Assembly (NCBI GenBank): GCA_001695595.3
Contig: MBPM02000005.1
Coordinates: 62,001-126,000 of the forward strand
Length of the DNA: 64,000 nt
From: Plasmopara viticola
Taxonomy: Eukaryota; Oomycota; Peronosporomycetes; Peronosporales; Peronosporaceae
Direction: 5' to 3'
Of this stretch, positions 1 through 12,700 are shown in pieces (positions within the stretch are counted from its first letter, which is position 1; each line of letters opens with the position of its first letter). Under the pieces are notes generated by a model, which was not told the origin of the DNA, made no database searches, and saw only the letters and a program-made list of their open reading frames with translations. Both the position numbers and the translations under genes were made by a program.

Positions 1-2340
1 AAATTTTTAACGTCTATTGCGTATCGTGACGACTAGAAAGGTCTGCATTGTCAAGTCACTTTTGGTGGAGAATTTTCGAATCGAGATCGAAGTATATGAG
101 AGAATTTGTCATACTCGAAATAAAGGCTTCAACATTAAACACAACTCGTCACTCAGTGCAGACAAAATTGGGGTCATGCGACTACCAGTAGAGGCTGTGT
201 CTAGTCACAAAAATGCTCTTAACTCGTGGTTGTTTATATTCGAATCAATCGACAAGTCTTGTGATTGTTGGCATCATCGTAATCTGGAGAGGAGCAACAG
301 TCACGAGCCACAAATCTCGTCAGGAAGGAGGTTCCATGTTTCTAGCTGCGCACTCGGTCCCTTGGAAATTAAAAGAACTTTGTGAAGCAGCAACTCAGTC
401 ACTTTTTTCAGCCCAATAAAACATAGCGTACAGCAATGGGCTAAACCTAATAAGGACGCCAATAAACTTTGCTCTGCTCCGCAACAAATCTTAGCTTTTC
501 ATAAGGCACCTATTGTGCGTGTGTGTTTCGCGACTCTCACTTGAATGTATTCTTACGACTTTTGTCATGTGTACTTGTAGCTTGAACGAGCTAATACAGT
601 GGCTGACGGCATTCGCTGCAACGTGTCGATTGTGCTTTGGTGAAAAAAAAATGTTTACATTTTTGAAGTATGCATCGCTTATACGAGGAGCTGGAAACCA
701 CTTTAGTTTGCTTTAAAGCTGTATCAATGTACCGAGTCGTCAATTTTGCTTTGTATTGGCGATGCCTGCCTAAATTGAAAGCTCGATGCACAAAATTATG
801 GTTGTTACAGATACATGTATAGATTAGAGCACTAAAACTCACGCGCAAGGACTAAGCTGCCTCTATCGCGGGATGCTGGTAGCTATTTGACCCATATTGA
901 GACCAAGTTCTGTACCCCTCATTACACTATGGGGCTTTTATGATCAGTGGGGCGTCCAGCCAATCCAACTCTTTATTACCCAGTTGGGCGCGAGTGCGCT
1001 TACTCGTCCACATTAGTGACCTATCTTCGGCTGCCTTAATTCGGACCCTATGGGTAAATACATATGAGCAAATTGCTGTTTAATATACTACAAAAGCTGT
1101 CATGAGGCTTGTGGTCGCGATTTGTAAGACAATAATAACAACCACTGCTACAAGAAGTTCCATGGGCAAACAAAAATGCTCTATTCTACAACAAACTGAA
1201 CAACAATGTATCCTGCGTGGCAATTTTAAAATTGGGCACTGGCAATTTCATTGCGACAAAAGTATTGCTGAACGCTAGTTCAACGAATACTAGACACCGC
1301 TTTGATTTCCTTAGACTAATATGACCCCTCATACAAACAACGAGTGTCGTCCGTAAACGAATGTATGGACAGGTTCGTCGAAAACTTTCTCCAAAACCCG
1401 ACGTTCTTCTATCAAATGCGGTAGGAGAGGTTATCATACTTGACGTTTACGAAAGTTAATAAAATTGTGTCTTTACATAAAACCAAGCTTCAGGGATAAT
1501 AGCTGTTTTTCTGCTTAAAGAATTCTTAAAAGTGTGATGGCCGGACAAAGAGCCGCATACTGAGGCCTTTCAAATGATACTAAAACGGATATGGCAACAC
1601 TAGAAAGTTGAATATTGTGCATTTTAAGCATAATGGTTGGAACGAAAAAGTAGGATAAATACTAAGCAGTCCGTAAAATGTAATTTAATGCACAACCTTA
1701 AGACAAAAAATAACAGGTGGTCGCTTATTAAACATCTCTGTAGACGCCTCTTCTGTTAGTGCTGATTGAATTCGTCACACTTCGTAGCACTTGAAGTCAA
1801 TTTACGTTCACACTAGTAGATTAGCCACGAGAACTCACCCAAGATTTCAGAATCAAAAGAATGACCTTTTACATCCGTCGGATGACTTGTTGACTTTTAT
1901 GATCCTGATGAGCCGGCTGCAATTGCACCACTCCCTCAACCGAGATTTTTAATTGTATCTAGGCTCTTACGAGAAAAAGTTACGCTCGAGGCTCAAGAAT
2001 CATCGAGTTAAATAAATTTGGTGGCGGTACCTTACGTCGGTTTCAGTTGCTGAAGCTTAAAATTTTCATTGTCGAAGGAAATACAATAAAATATCTAAAC
2101 AGAATTAATGGGGCTTTGACTACAAATGATTATGTTTACGTGGCGTTCGTACTTTCTCACCTGAAGTGCCAGACTAAAACTCGTGAGACAGCTCTACCGA
2201 AGTGTTTTATGTCTTATTGAGAGCTACGAAAACTCCGATAAAGTTTAGGTTAACCAGCGGTCATCGCAGCAACAAAGTCATCGAAATATTAGTCAGCTGA
2301 CGACCTCCATTGCTGAAAAACCAATTCCCAAACAGGCTAA
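1..2340. other. gene-poor stretch, nothing recognised
   Basis: Only short reading frames (under about 125 codons) with no recognisable motif occur on either strand, and they overlap each other in several frames. No tRNA-like fold, long tandem repeat or intact transposon domain was seen by eye. It may contain decayed transposon DNA, since the adjoining segment does. Confidence 0.5.
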
Positions 2341-2384
2341 AGGAAATGAACTCATGGACTGACAAGAGTAGATCCGCCTCACAT

Positions 2385-4152
2385 TCAAATCTTAGACAAA
2401 TATGCAGGCCACAATGATGGACCCGCTACCTCAGTTTTAGTCTTAATAAACCCCCTAGAAGACCAAACAAAGCAACATCCGCTGCTTTGGCTGCGGTGGC
2501 GCGATACGTGACAATCCCGAAGAGAGCTGAAGGTGTAAAACATTGCCTTTCTAGATTCAACGACTGCCAAAGACGCTCAACTCAATGTTTCAATTGACGT
2601 AGCATAATTTCGCTGGGAAAAACATAGCCACCAACTGCGGAAAACAGAATTTTGCAAGCGGACGATATAAATTCACAAGGCAAGGTAGTTAATAGTATTC
2701 ACACAAACGGATAACATTAAATATCGTGTGCCGGCAACATAGTTTCGCATGCAGGGAAAAGAATGTGGGTAGCGTTAGCCCACGGATGGACAGAACAGTA
2801 CCAATTAAGGTGAGTCACATAGCTTTGGTGGAAGATTATGGTAAGCGATATGAGATTGATCCCTAGGTGGCACAAATTATTATGTTCTCCCCAAAAAATA
2901 AGCTGACATTTTACTCGGTCGCTGTGTCACAACAGTTGAGCTCCGATCAAAGGTATTGCCTGACAGGTCAGGTTTCTGAACTCCAAAGATCTCGAGAAGA
3001 GTGGGTTGTTGGGCTTTTTTTAGATATATTTAAGAGGTGGTGTTGTTGGATATGCAAATCCATACTTATGACATAGATAATTCCGGCCCCTTTGATGTAT
3101 ATGTTCTAAGTCAGTCCTACAGACAGCTAACGTTGCGTCTTGGCGCATTTATTCTGAAGCTTACTAATGATATGATGTGGTGTCTTGAGACCCACCAACA
3201 AATCCCCTACCATACGAAAAAAAAAGGTACAACATTATTTTCGTGCCAGCCACGATATACTGCAATGACCACTGCCAAAGAGGAGCGTGAGCTCAAGGAT
3301 GCCTTCGATTCCTAAAAGCCAAGATATTTCACGTTGTAAGGGGTAAAATCTTGCACTCGTCATTTCAAGTGCAGAATCCAAAAATATGAAACGAGGCGAA
3401 TGTTTCAAACATTAAAATTACTGAGCAGTGCAATGATACCTGCACAACCGCCCATTCCTAGGAAAGATGTCTCGCTGAATTTGCGAGACATATGCTATCA
3501 CTGTTGGACGAGGAATTCGAAAGTAGCCCCTACGACGGCTAGTATGCTTGGTTGTATGTGGTCGGAGTGCGTAATGATGCCAAAAAGACTTTCAAACACA
3601 CAAACTCTTAGACACACAATTACCTCGACATTTCGGGCTCTTGCTCCGACTTACTTTGACGACATATTAGTCCATAGCTTAAAAAGAGATCATTCAGTCT
3701 TAGAGACCCTTCTAAATCAGCATAAGCAAGCTATTAACGAAATGAAGACAAAACGACTTTATGCCAGCACCGACAAATGTGTCTGGGCGTCTCGAGACTT
3801 ATTCAAAAAGGAAAATAGTTTTAGGACTTACGGATACAGCGTAAATCTAATAAACCTAAGTAGCAAACCTGCGAGCGTTGATTTATACGGCAAATCCTCG
3901 AGCGTTTCGTCAACGTTGCCTGAAGACAGTTTACAACTACAGCAGGTGGGACTTAAGACGAGTGCTTGCCAGATCGCACGCGAAACTTCTGGTCATTTTT
4001 ATCGTCTGAAGGCGGTATCTGCAGACCACCGGGCGAGGGTAAACGTCAAGCGCGCCATCTCCCCCGCGAAAGAGCTAAGCTTTTACGATTCTTCCTTGAC
4101 TGAGCCGTTCTCGGATGGGAAAATTGATTGTAGCTCGCCGCCCACTGCGTAG
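2385..4152 (+). mobile_element. degenerate Ty3/gypsy-like retrotransposon remains (gag to RT)
   Basis: Two islands of retroelement-like coding sequence lie in the same orientation. Near 2480-2510 one plus-strand frame reads CFGCGG, like the first half of a gag CCHC zinc knuckle, but the His and last Cys are lost. Near 3650-3780 a frame reads TYFDDILVHS followed after about 40 residues by LYASTDKC, matching the YxDD catalytic box and the following KLYA-x-KC segment of gypsy-class reverse transcriptase. The frames between are broken by stops and shifts. LTRs were not identified, so the ends are approximate. Confidence 0.45.
3400..4152 (+). pseudogene. reverse transcriptase fragment (Ty3/gypsy type)
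   Basis: A 250-codon open frame whose middle carries the RT active-site sequence YFDDILVHS (about residues 85-93) and the downstream KRLYASTDKCVW segment typical of gypsy RT. The first 80 residues and last 100 residues do not look like RT, RNase H or any family I recognise, so most of the frame is probably out of the original reading frame. The usual upstream palm motifs are not visible. It is best read as a decayed remnant, not a gene. Confidence 0.45.
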
Positions 4153-6041
4153 CATCCTCAATAGCAATCACAGAGGCTGATCAAGGTACCTGCCGAGGCC
4201 AAAGCAACTTGATGGATTGAATGACTTGGTCGTCTGACAGCCTTCTTTGCTGCCACTAAGGCCGCTGTAATAACCAAAATGTATTTCCGTTTGCATGTCA
4301 AATGGGTCGTTACATGTAATCTAAACCTAAGTGGAAGAGAATATAGGGCCATTACATAAAGCCAAGCATCTATAGTAGATCTTGCCTTCGGATAAATGGC
4401 CTTCAAAGAATGGCGGTTCTTATAGTTTGACATGCATCTTATCGGAATTTATGCAAGTGTGCATACCGGAATGTATCAAAGAGTGCAGGGTCGTTTTAAA
4501 TATAGCAAATCGTATTATATTTTTTTCCGTAGAATAAAAAGTAAATTGTTTAGAGTAAATTATCTTCTCTCACACTTATACATGCTATACATCCGATAAG
4601 AGAGGTCATCACTTCACACAAAAAGTCGATTTGGTCACAATGATGATCAAACAGGCAGCAAAAAAGGATGAACATTTGCGCTGCACCTACACCTTGGACA
4701 GAAAAAATAAGTAACTCGCTTGCCGAAAAATTATTTGGGCAACTTGGCTTTTTAGTTGCCTTCAACTATATCACGACGGACAACGTATACCATTTGTGCT
4801 TCTTTGTTTGATAGTGCGCAAAGATCTTCGTCGAGGAACGAGAATGACAAGGAGTGCGACGGCTATTTCCGCCTGACTCTTCGCTAATGAAGACTGCTAT
4901 GGATTTCTAAACTGACGAAAGCAGGTCCATCACCCAAGTTGAGCCCCGAAAGGTGTCAAACTTGTCGTCAAACTTTATGGTAATGCGAAAAGCTTTACTA
5001 ATATGGACAAAAAAATTTTAATCAATCCTTGGGGCCAAGATTTGACCTGTAAGCCAGTGGCGTTGTCGGCGATAGGTTTCGTGACTAGCATAATATCCGG
5101 TAGTATTTCTTATCATGACAGTGAGTATGACGAAGAAGTGAAGAAGCCTCCTGTGTGGGTATTACATGACCAATGCAGGCCTTGATGCCGAGCAGTAAGC
5201 ATATCTGTTTCGTGCACCACGAGGGCTCTTCGGGAGGCTACTCTTTGCGTGGTATGCACGAATGGTCTTGACCCCAGCGCGTGCTTCTGGTGCCACATCA
5301 AATTTTATAAACAATTTCGAATATAAGGGGTGGTTTGCGCATACATTTGGGTACTATCATTATCACATTTTTATCCGAAAACCCAAATCAAACTATTCTG
5401 GATAAAACGGGTAAGCTTAAAGTGCTATTTGTTCTTGTAATGGGTCGGACGCATCTCGAACCTGACTTTTTCAGCGCGAATATAGAATCATTTCCAACAC
5501 ACTAAAAAATGGTAGAAAAGACCGCACCTTATGAACATGCCACCCTTTGCTTCTTTTTTAGATTGTCTAATTGTCTTGTCGGAGGCGATACCTACGGCTC
5601 CAACAGGTTCTTGAAAGCGCAACATTCGCGGCCCTTAACAAGAATCTCTTGACGCCCGTAAAACGCCTACGCATTCCACATGATTGCGATGCTGGCATTG
5701 ACGGTCAAGGAGCACCAAAGGAAATCTTCCCGTTCCAAGTGACCGAATGTGCGCTTTTCAGGGTGAACCCGAGCGGTCAGGCTGCGGCTTCTTCAAGGTG
5801 CCCCTGAAACCCGAAGGGAGATTGATATCATTGGCCATATATACGACACTCTTTACGGATAAAAAAAACTTGGTTCTCAGGCTAAGATTTAGTTATGGTC
5901 GAGCTTTCGATGAGATCATATTTGCTGGTAAATGGGTTGAGTGGCTCTTCGGATGCTGGTAGTGCTCGTAGCCACAACCAGAAGGTGCGGTGTGAGAAGC
6001 CGGCTAAGCGTTCTCTTATCGCAAAGAATTCCGAGGCAATT
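4153..6041. other. gene-poor stretch, nothing recognised
   Basis: No frame longer than about 90 codons and none with a recognisable domain. Probably decayed continuation of the retroelement to the left, but no integrase or RNase H signature could be seen. Confidence 0.4.
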
Positions 6042-6150
6042 CACAGCACTAGGTTTAGACCTAACCACAACCTTAGGATTTGACCTAACCACAGCACAAG
6101 GTTAGGACCTAACCACATCACTAGGCTAAGACCTAATCACAGCACTAGGT
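6042..6150. repeat. 24-bp tandem repeat, about 4.5 copies
   Basis: Four imperfect 24-bp units starting at 6042, 6066, 6090 and 6114 plus a partial fifth. The consensus is close to CACAGCACTAGG followed by TTAGACCTAAC. Each unit carries an AGG...CCT dyad, so single strands could form small hairpins. It lies about 590 bp downstream of the pseudouridine synthase stop codon. No function is evident. Confidence 0.8.
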
Positions 6151-6737
6151 CTCATTCGAAACGCTAAGCACTCAAGCATTAAAGGTTCCTATCTATCATT
6201 GGAAGGCCTTCTATCTCGCTACACCTCTGGATCTCAGAACGCATCGTCTTTCAGATGAGTCACCAAAAAATTAAGTTTATTCTTCACTCACAAATCATTG
6301 CTACAGCAAAATCATTCAAACTCGATTGCAGCTAATCTACGCTTCAGCCGAAGCCACGGACGCCTAAACCCGAGTTGTTGCACGAATTGCCAGCTTAAGG
6401 TTCTTTTGAGATTGCACCTGAGGTTCTCGATGGCCTCCTTCACTTCGTCTACCATCATAGTGTTGGCCTTCACGGTCACTCTACCAATGCCCATTTAAAT
6501 AAATGTGATCAAAGAATGCCTTTCCCACCGATGCGAGTGACGATTGAGTTAATGCAACATTACCTCGGCTCCAGGTCATCCACCCTTCACTGCCGTCTTC
6601 GTTGGCGCGGTTCTCCTTCGCTTGAATTCTCGCTGTAAGAAAAACGGCAACATCTGATTTCTCACGCCCACTTGGCGTCTCATATCGTCCTCATTCCATC
6701 ATTTACCGAGTTGAAATATTATCAATATAGCGTTCAA
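6151..6737. other. intergenic, possible tiny minus-strand exon set
   Basis: No convincing gene. A 60-codon minus-strand frame (6312-6494) begins with an acidic-basic helical stretch (VDEVKEAIENL) bounded by plausible splice signals, but no frame-consistent multi-exon gene could be built around it. The segment also holds the 3' flank of the pseudouridine synthase gene. Confidence 0.3.
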
Positions 6738-8189
6738 CTATCGCTGACTTCCAGTCGCTTCGTGTAATTCTGCCCAATGCGGCAGAGGCACTTCAAATGA
6801 CCAGGTTGTAGACTCATATCGATAGGAATGCAGCCACAAAACTGCTTCTTCAATCCCTGACACCACACGACCGTTTGTATCGGCAGTACAAATCTCGCAA
6901 ACTCGAACACATCGATGTGCAATATCTTCATATGGGCCTTTGATGTTATCGAATGGTTCAACAGCCTCGTCAGGATTTCTTACATTTTGTTTGATTTCGA
7001 CGTTTGTCCTCGTGTCGTTCTTCTCAGGACCGTAGAGTGGATCGTTTACAATCGGAAACCCCAAGTGGTGTAAATGCACTCGAATTTGGTGCGTTCGTCC
7101 TGTTACAAGGAGGCATTCGACGATACTATCCCCACCAGCCGGCTTTCCACGACGACGCAATAGTGTTACACAATGTTTAGAATCTACTGACGCCCTCACA
7201 CAGCGCTTATGTCCCTGGCGTGGTGACATTAAACCTATCGGAGCTGCCACGCGCCAGAATTCGTCACATGTGCTTTCGATCTTGACAAGTCCCGAAGCAA
7301 GACCTTTTACCTCGATAAAACCACTCATTGCAGTAGGGAAATCGCCCTTTACTCGTGCAACATAGTATTTCTGCACGCACCGAGAGCTAGGATTTTTGTC
7401 GGACGAACACGCTTTGAGCTCAGACGTCAGACTTCGTGCTTTCTCTGTCGTTTTGGCAAGAAGGAGCAATCCTGACGTCAGTCGATCCAATCGATGCACT
7501 GGGAACAACTCGAGCATTTTCGGAAACTTTTTCACTGCAGCTTCTTTTCGATCGTGCTGCATCATGAGTGTTAAAGAATTGAATTGGTAGGTTCCGGTTG
7601 GATGCACGGGGATCCCCGAGGGTTTGTTCACAACCATCCATTCGTCCGTCTCCAAGTGGATCCACTTGGTGGATAGTGAGGTTAGTCTCGACAATTCCAC
7701 GGCAGTTTGCAACGGCAGATGGACATTGGGCTCATGTCGATGCTTGATATGCTCAAAAAAATCGCCAGCTTTTATCTTCGTATCCAATCTTGTCTCTTGT
7801 CCGTTCACTTGTAAAAGCCCAAGCTCAGCTGCTCCCATGCAGTAGACTATCGAGAGGGTCGGGAACTCATCGGCAAAGACGTCACGCAGCGTGCGACCTT
7901 CCCAACGGCCTTTAACAAACAGTGCAAAGCGATGCACGTATGGTGCAATGCTACGCACAACGCAATTGTTTCCCGCTAGTCGGTTGGAACAAGTGGCGGA
8001 CGTGCAAACTTGGTAGTGAATGGCGGGTGACGACGCCCCGTTTTCTGCTATTCGATTCTGACGTTGATTGCGACGCTTCCGCTTCGAGATCACACTGCCC
8101 TCAGCTATCTGCGTCAACTTACGCTCCGCTAGCCACTGCGCCTTGATCTGTTTGCGGCGCTGGTGCTTGCTCAGAGGTTTGTCCGCCAT
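6738..8189 (-). CDS. RluA-family RNA pseudouridine synthase (RPUSD2/Rib2-like)
   Basis: Isomerises uridine to pseudouridine in tRNA or other RNA. The protein (483 aa from the chosen start) has a basic N-terminus, an S4-like segment (about residues 90-160 of the 494-codon frame), and the RluA catalytic domain from about 190. The signature HRLDRLTSG (243-251) contains the catalytic Asp246, and GRTHQIRVHL (375-384) with the following NDPLYG is the conserved C-terminal core. Size and arrangement fit eukaryotic RPUSD2/Pus9/Rib2 proteins; no deaminase domain is present. The frame is open to a Met at 8222, but that lies 3 bp from the longest start of the divergent neighbour. The Met at 8189 (MADKPL) leaves room for a shared promoter and is preferred. 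No intron. The C-terminal 80 residues beyond the core are lineage-specific. Target RNA unknown. Confidence 0.92.
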   Translation of the reverse strand: MADKPLSKHQRRKQIKAQWLAERKLTQIAEGSVISKRKRRNQRQNRIAENGASSPAIHYQVCTSATCSNRLAGNNCVVRSIAPYVHRFALFVKGRWEGRTLRDVFADEFPTLSIVYCMGAAELGLLQVNGQETRLDTKIKAGDFFEHIKHRHEPNVHLPLQTAVELSRLTSLSTKWIHLETDEWMVVNKPSGIPVHPTGTYQFNSLTLMMQHDRKEAAVKKFPKMLELFPVHRLDRLTSGLLLLAKTTEKARSLTSELKACSSDKNPSSRCVQKYYVARVKGDFPTAMSGFIEVKGLASGLVKIESTCDEFWRVAAPIGLMSPRQGHKRCVRASVDSKHCVTLLRRRGKPAGGDSIVECLLVTGRTHQIRVHLHHLGFPIVNDPLYGPEKNDTRTNVEIKQNVRNPDEAVEPFDNIKGPYEDIAHRCVRVCEICTADTNGRVVSGIEEAVLWLHSYRYESTTWSFEVPLPHWAELHEATGSQR

Positions 8190-8279
8190 TAAATGTATCG
8201 TTCTCAAATATAGTATATACATATAATGCTCAAAAGTTTATATCTCGATATCGTAATCGAGTCACAACTAGGTTTGCTC
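8190..8279. promoter_or_regulatory. bidirectional promoter region (pseudouridine synthase / aminotransferase)
   Basis: If the second in-frame Met is used for each gene, the start codons are 90 bp apart and head to head. The gap is AT-rich with a TATA-like run (tagtatatacatata) near 8210-8224. Placement is inferred from start-codon choice, not from a recognised element. Confidence 0.35.
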
Positions 8280-9742
8280 ATGCAATCTCTCTCTAAAGTG
8301 CCGTCCTTGACCTTATCCTCCCGCCACGTGCGCAGGATTTCGCAGCGTGTGCGCACACTAGCGGATAACGTGTTTGCTGAGTTTTCTGCTCTGGCCGCTC
8401 AGCACGGGGCCGTGAACCTTGGTCAGGGTTTTCCGACATTCCATACGCCACAATTCGTGCAACAAGCGGCGATCGACGCCATCACAAACGGCAACAATCA
8501 ATACACTAGACCAGGAGGACACGTCAGCTATGTAGAAACATTGGCAGAAATGTATTCATCTTTGTTGGATCGTGAGCTCAACCCCATGACTGAAATTGTG
8601 ACCTTCAATGGGGCCCAGGAAGGGATTGCGTCCATCATGGCGGCACTCCTTGAGCCTGGGGACGAAGTCGTGACTTTTGAGCCCTACTTTGACGCCTACA
8701 TGACAGTATCCCAGCTTCACGGAGTCAAGGCTGCCGGCGTCCCGTTCCGCTTTGCTGCAGCCAAGCGTGCCATCTTTTTAAGCGATGACGCTCACGTAAC
8801 CGAGCATTTTACGTCCCGCGATTTTCAAGTGGATCTGGAGCAGCTGGAGGCTAAATTGTCCGCCAAGACCAAAATGCTTGTGCTTAACACACCGCACAAC
8901 CCATTGGGAAAAGTCTTCTCTAAGCATGAGCTCGAGCAGCTTGCACAGGTTTTGAAACGCCATCCAAAGGTCATCGTTTTGGCTGATGAAGTGTATGAGT
9001 TTATGACGTTTGATGAACTAAAGCACGAGCGCATCGCGGCACTACCCGGCTTCTTCGACCGAACTATTTCACTCTTTAGCGCTGGCAAGACCTTTTCGTG
9101 TACAGGGTGGCGAGTGGGTTACGCCGTGGGGCCGGCGCACTTGGTTGAAGGCATCACTAAGGCGCACAGTACGGTGCCGTTCTGTGGCACGACGCCGTTT
9201 GAAGTGGCCCTGGCGTCAGCTTTTCGTCAGGCGAAGCACAATGGATATTATGACGAGCTGAGAGAGACGCTGCAGGTAGGTGAAAACTGACGAGTTTCCT
9301 CGTCGAAGACATTTTTAATCTTGTAAACTCAAATGCTGTAGACCAAGCGCGATCGTCTTTGCGATGCGCTTCAAGCTTATAGCTGGCGTCCCATTGTTCC
9401 AGAAGGGGGCTACTTTGTGTGCTGCAACGTCGAGGGACTACCGTTTTACGACGAGTTTCGCGGCATCAAGGTCACACCAGAGACGCCCAGAACGGTAAAC
9501 ATTGATCAAAAGGCTATGCTTGCAAGCTAATATGACGGGTTTTCTGCCTTGCTTAGGAATTGCCGGACTACCAATTTGCGTACAAGCTGGTGAAAGGTGG
9601 TCACCTCGCAGTGATACCGACATCACCTTTTTATAGTCGCGTAGAGCATCGTCTTGCTCCAGGTGTTGTGCGTCTTGCTTTTTGCAAGGACGACAAGACG
9701 CTCGATGATTCAATTCGCGTCATTGAGAACCTGAAGAAGTAG
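8280..9742 (+). CDS. kynurenine aminotransferase / cysteine-S-conjugate beta-lyase-like PLP enzyme
   Basis: Class I/II PLP-dependent aminotransferase of the KAT/glutamine-transaminase-K type, acting on kynurenine, glutamine or aromatic amino acids with 2-oxo acids. Three exons: up to 9275, 9342-9494, 9557-9742; introns of 66 and 62 nt with GT..AG ends, all phase 0. Numbering from the longest Met (8226), motifs are NLGQGFP (64-70), NTPHNPLGK (221-229), DEVYEF (254-259) and SAGKTFSCTGWRVGY with PLP lysine K288. Exon 3 has the family-typical IPTSPFYS and VRLAFCKDD. The Met at 8280 begins a stretch rich in Ser, Arg and hydrophobics (MQSLSKVPSLTLSSRHVRR) that looks like a mitochondrial presequence, supporting this start. 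The full length of about 444 aa matches the family. The 3' end lies 24 bp from the stop of the convergent helicase gene. Confidence 0.93.
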
Positions 9743-9766
9743 AGCGATAAAACAACGTAGGCATTT

Positions 9767-12700
9767 TCAGCATCGATGTAGCACAAATTGCTGCACATGG
9801 TTTCGAATTTTCTCTGCGGCCGTCTCTGAAATCCAGGGCAGCATCCGTTTCCAATGCATCTCATTAAATTTGAGCACTGGCACCTGCGTTGATGAAAAGT
9901 TTTTGAAACGGAAAGACAATGAAAGTGCACTGTCCAGCGATAGGTGCGAAATAGAGCGGAAGAATTTAAGTCGTGATGCAAAATCCGCATCCAGCGCTCT
10001 TACACCTGCTGCTTCAAAGTCCGGTCGACACAGACTGGGGAAGGGCAACTCGTAGCCTTCGAGACGTTCCTGATTTGCCATTTGGTGAAGCTGTTTATAA
10101 AGCAACTCGAGACGAGGTCGAATTATGACTGTAGCGGTAGAATATTGTCGCAAACTTTTTGAGTAGGGAAGCTCGTCGCCGTTGTGAACAATTGCTAAAA
10201 TGACTTTCTTGTGTATTGCCATGAGCATTTTGACTCGCTGATTCGTGGCCACGCTTTCAGTCGAAGATGCAAGAGCTAATTCGTGTAGCTGTTGGCTTGT
10301 CAAGAAAAGAACTGCTGTGCGTACACTAAGTAAAGCATCTGCTTCTGTCGATTTAGCAACAGATACAGTGCAGTCGGCAAACTTGGCTAATAGGAATTCG
10401 GAAAAATTGTCGGAGGTGGCAAAGGCAGAGCTGACAAAAATGATCCACTTAGGTGTTTCGACGGAACCAGGCCTTCGGCTTGCCAGACCATCAGTTGTTT
10501 TCATCGATCGTTGTTGAAGACTGTGATGCTCACGTAAAGTACTTGTCGGACTTGATGGGTTGAACAACGCAACATCGGCTTCATCATTATGCATCACCTT
10601 TGCCGTAGTGACACTTAACACACTTGCCGATTGAGTAGCACTTTTACTTGCAAATTGTTCATTGTCTAAAGGTAAAATTCGGTCGTGAGGCAGGGAAGGA
10701 TGCGGTTTGACTTGATGAACCTTGGCTTGCCGATGTCTCTCCAACTTTCGAAGAGCTTCCAAGCGCTTGATCTCGATCTTCTTCAGCAGCTCATCACCGG
10801 AATCCTCACTTTGCCTCGATACTTTTTTAATGGGCGCTAAATGGTCATTTGACGGACAAGCTGCTCGTCCAGGTCTTTCTAGTGTTTTCAAAGCAGTGTT
10901 TATCGTGCTTGTAAGCGGCGTGCAAGCTTTGAGCAAATCAAAAGTGGGCAAGGCCATTTCCGCTTCCGCTTTGTTATCGTCGTCGTCCTCATCGACTTCT
11001 TTAACAGATTGAAGTGACGTCACAGGCTTTAGCACGTCAAAACTGGGCGGGTTTTCAGCTTCGACGCCACTGTCGTCTCCATCTAACTCAACAATAGTTG
11101 TCGAAGCACATTTCAAATCCGATGGCGCCGACGTCAACTCTGGTTGATCACGCATCTCTTTGAGACAAGCGCGGATAATTCCATTCGATGGAAGCGCTTT
11201 AAAGTGCCTCTGTCTTCGGCCGAGCAGCAGTGGAGGACTTTGTGATTCGACAAGCGACCGCGCATAAATTGCTCGCATATCATTATTCAATTTCTTTTTT
11301 ACCGACTTATTGTTCCCGATTTCTTCGAAGGATTCAACCGACTGTGAATACAAAAGCTGCGACGAATCATTGATAAATGAGTCATCGGCCGCATCTTGAT
11401 AATCGTCCCCATACTCGTCATCATCGTCGTCATCTTGTCCTTCACCTCGAACCTCAGCTACATCATCGATATACGCAGCTGCCAGTACACGTGACGTTTC
11501 CCGCCGCTTTTTCAATCTCCTAACACATTTTCGCCATGATGGCGACGTCACAACTGGCGAGTCTTGCGCTCCTGTCTGGGAGAACATTTGAGACTGAGAA
11601 GTGTCATACTTGCGTTTAAGACGCCGATATGTTTTATACTTTTGCTTTGCCTCAGCAGAGGGAGGTGACGCTAACAAGTGACTTGGAGACGTAAGCTTTA
11701 CCGGAGGAGTAGGCAACGGTAGGTTGCAATGATTACTTTTGGCTTTCACCGGTGTTCTCTGTTGCTGAGGGCAACAGCACGGAGCAATAGAATTGCGATG
11801 AAGTGGACAAAAGACCAAAAACATTATGCCACCTCCACTCTCTTCACCACTTGAAGAATCGACTTGATCCATGCGATAATGTGCAAAGGCGGCACAACTG
11901 ACATGAAAGGCTGTCAGACATCGGTTGTGCGCGCACTGGATAATTCCATAACCTTTTTGTGAGTGACACAAAGAACAGTCTAAAGATTTGCGATCTGAAT
12001 CCAGTCGGGTCAAATCGCCAAGGACAAGCGAATTATCCTTGTTTTGCTCCACACGAAGCTCCGGGATCCACAAAAAACACTGGACATGAACCCATTGGCG
12101 ACATGCCGTCCGCATATACGCACCTCCGCGGTGTGGACAGAGCTGACAGCGTGGTTGACTTGATGCAGCTCTAACGTCACCGCTGTGCGATGCCTCGGTG
12201 CATACGGCACAAAAACATTTGTCACTAGGCACGACTTGGATCCCATAGCAAAATTGATGCACTGCCACGTTGCACCCGTCACAAAATACGATCGGATCAT
12301 CATTATATGACTCACTATCGAGGCAAACAGAGCAGCAGTCGTCATCCCCTAGCTCTTTGTCAGCCCCAATTTGTTTGATCTTCCGAGCGACATAATCGGG
12401 CTTGGTCAACCGGCGCTTCCGCGACGGCGTCATCTCTTCCAGTTTTCCAATCTTAGTAGATTTTACTTCAGTATGGTCGTTCCCATGTTCCATTAAACTT
12501 ATTTCAATTCTCTTCATACCAGGACCTGACACCAGCTGGCTTGTGCCTCCAGAGTTTATCTCAATCGTTTCGTCAGCGTCGTCCCTGTCAGTGACATCTT
12601 CAACCGGCGTTGACTTGCCCCCCGGAAAAGCTGTTGATGGCAGAACATTTGCTTTGATTGGTGCATTATCAGCACTATTGCAAAGAGATGGAAGTTGAAC

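Noticed and set aside
6312..6494. 60-codon minus-strand frame with splice-like borders
   Set aside because: Upstream exons could not be joined in frame, and there is no recognised family. Kept only as a remark on the intergenic stretch.
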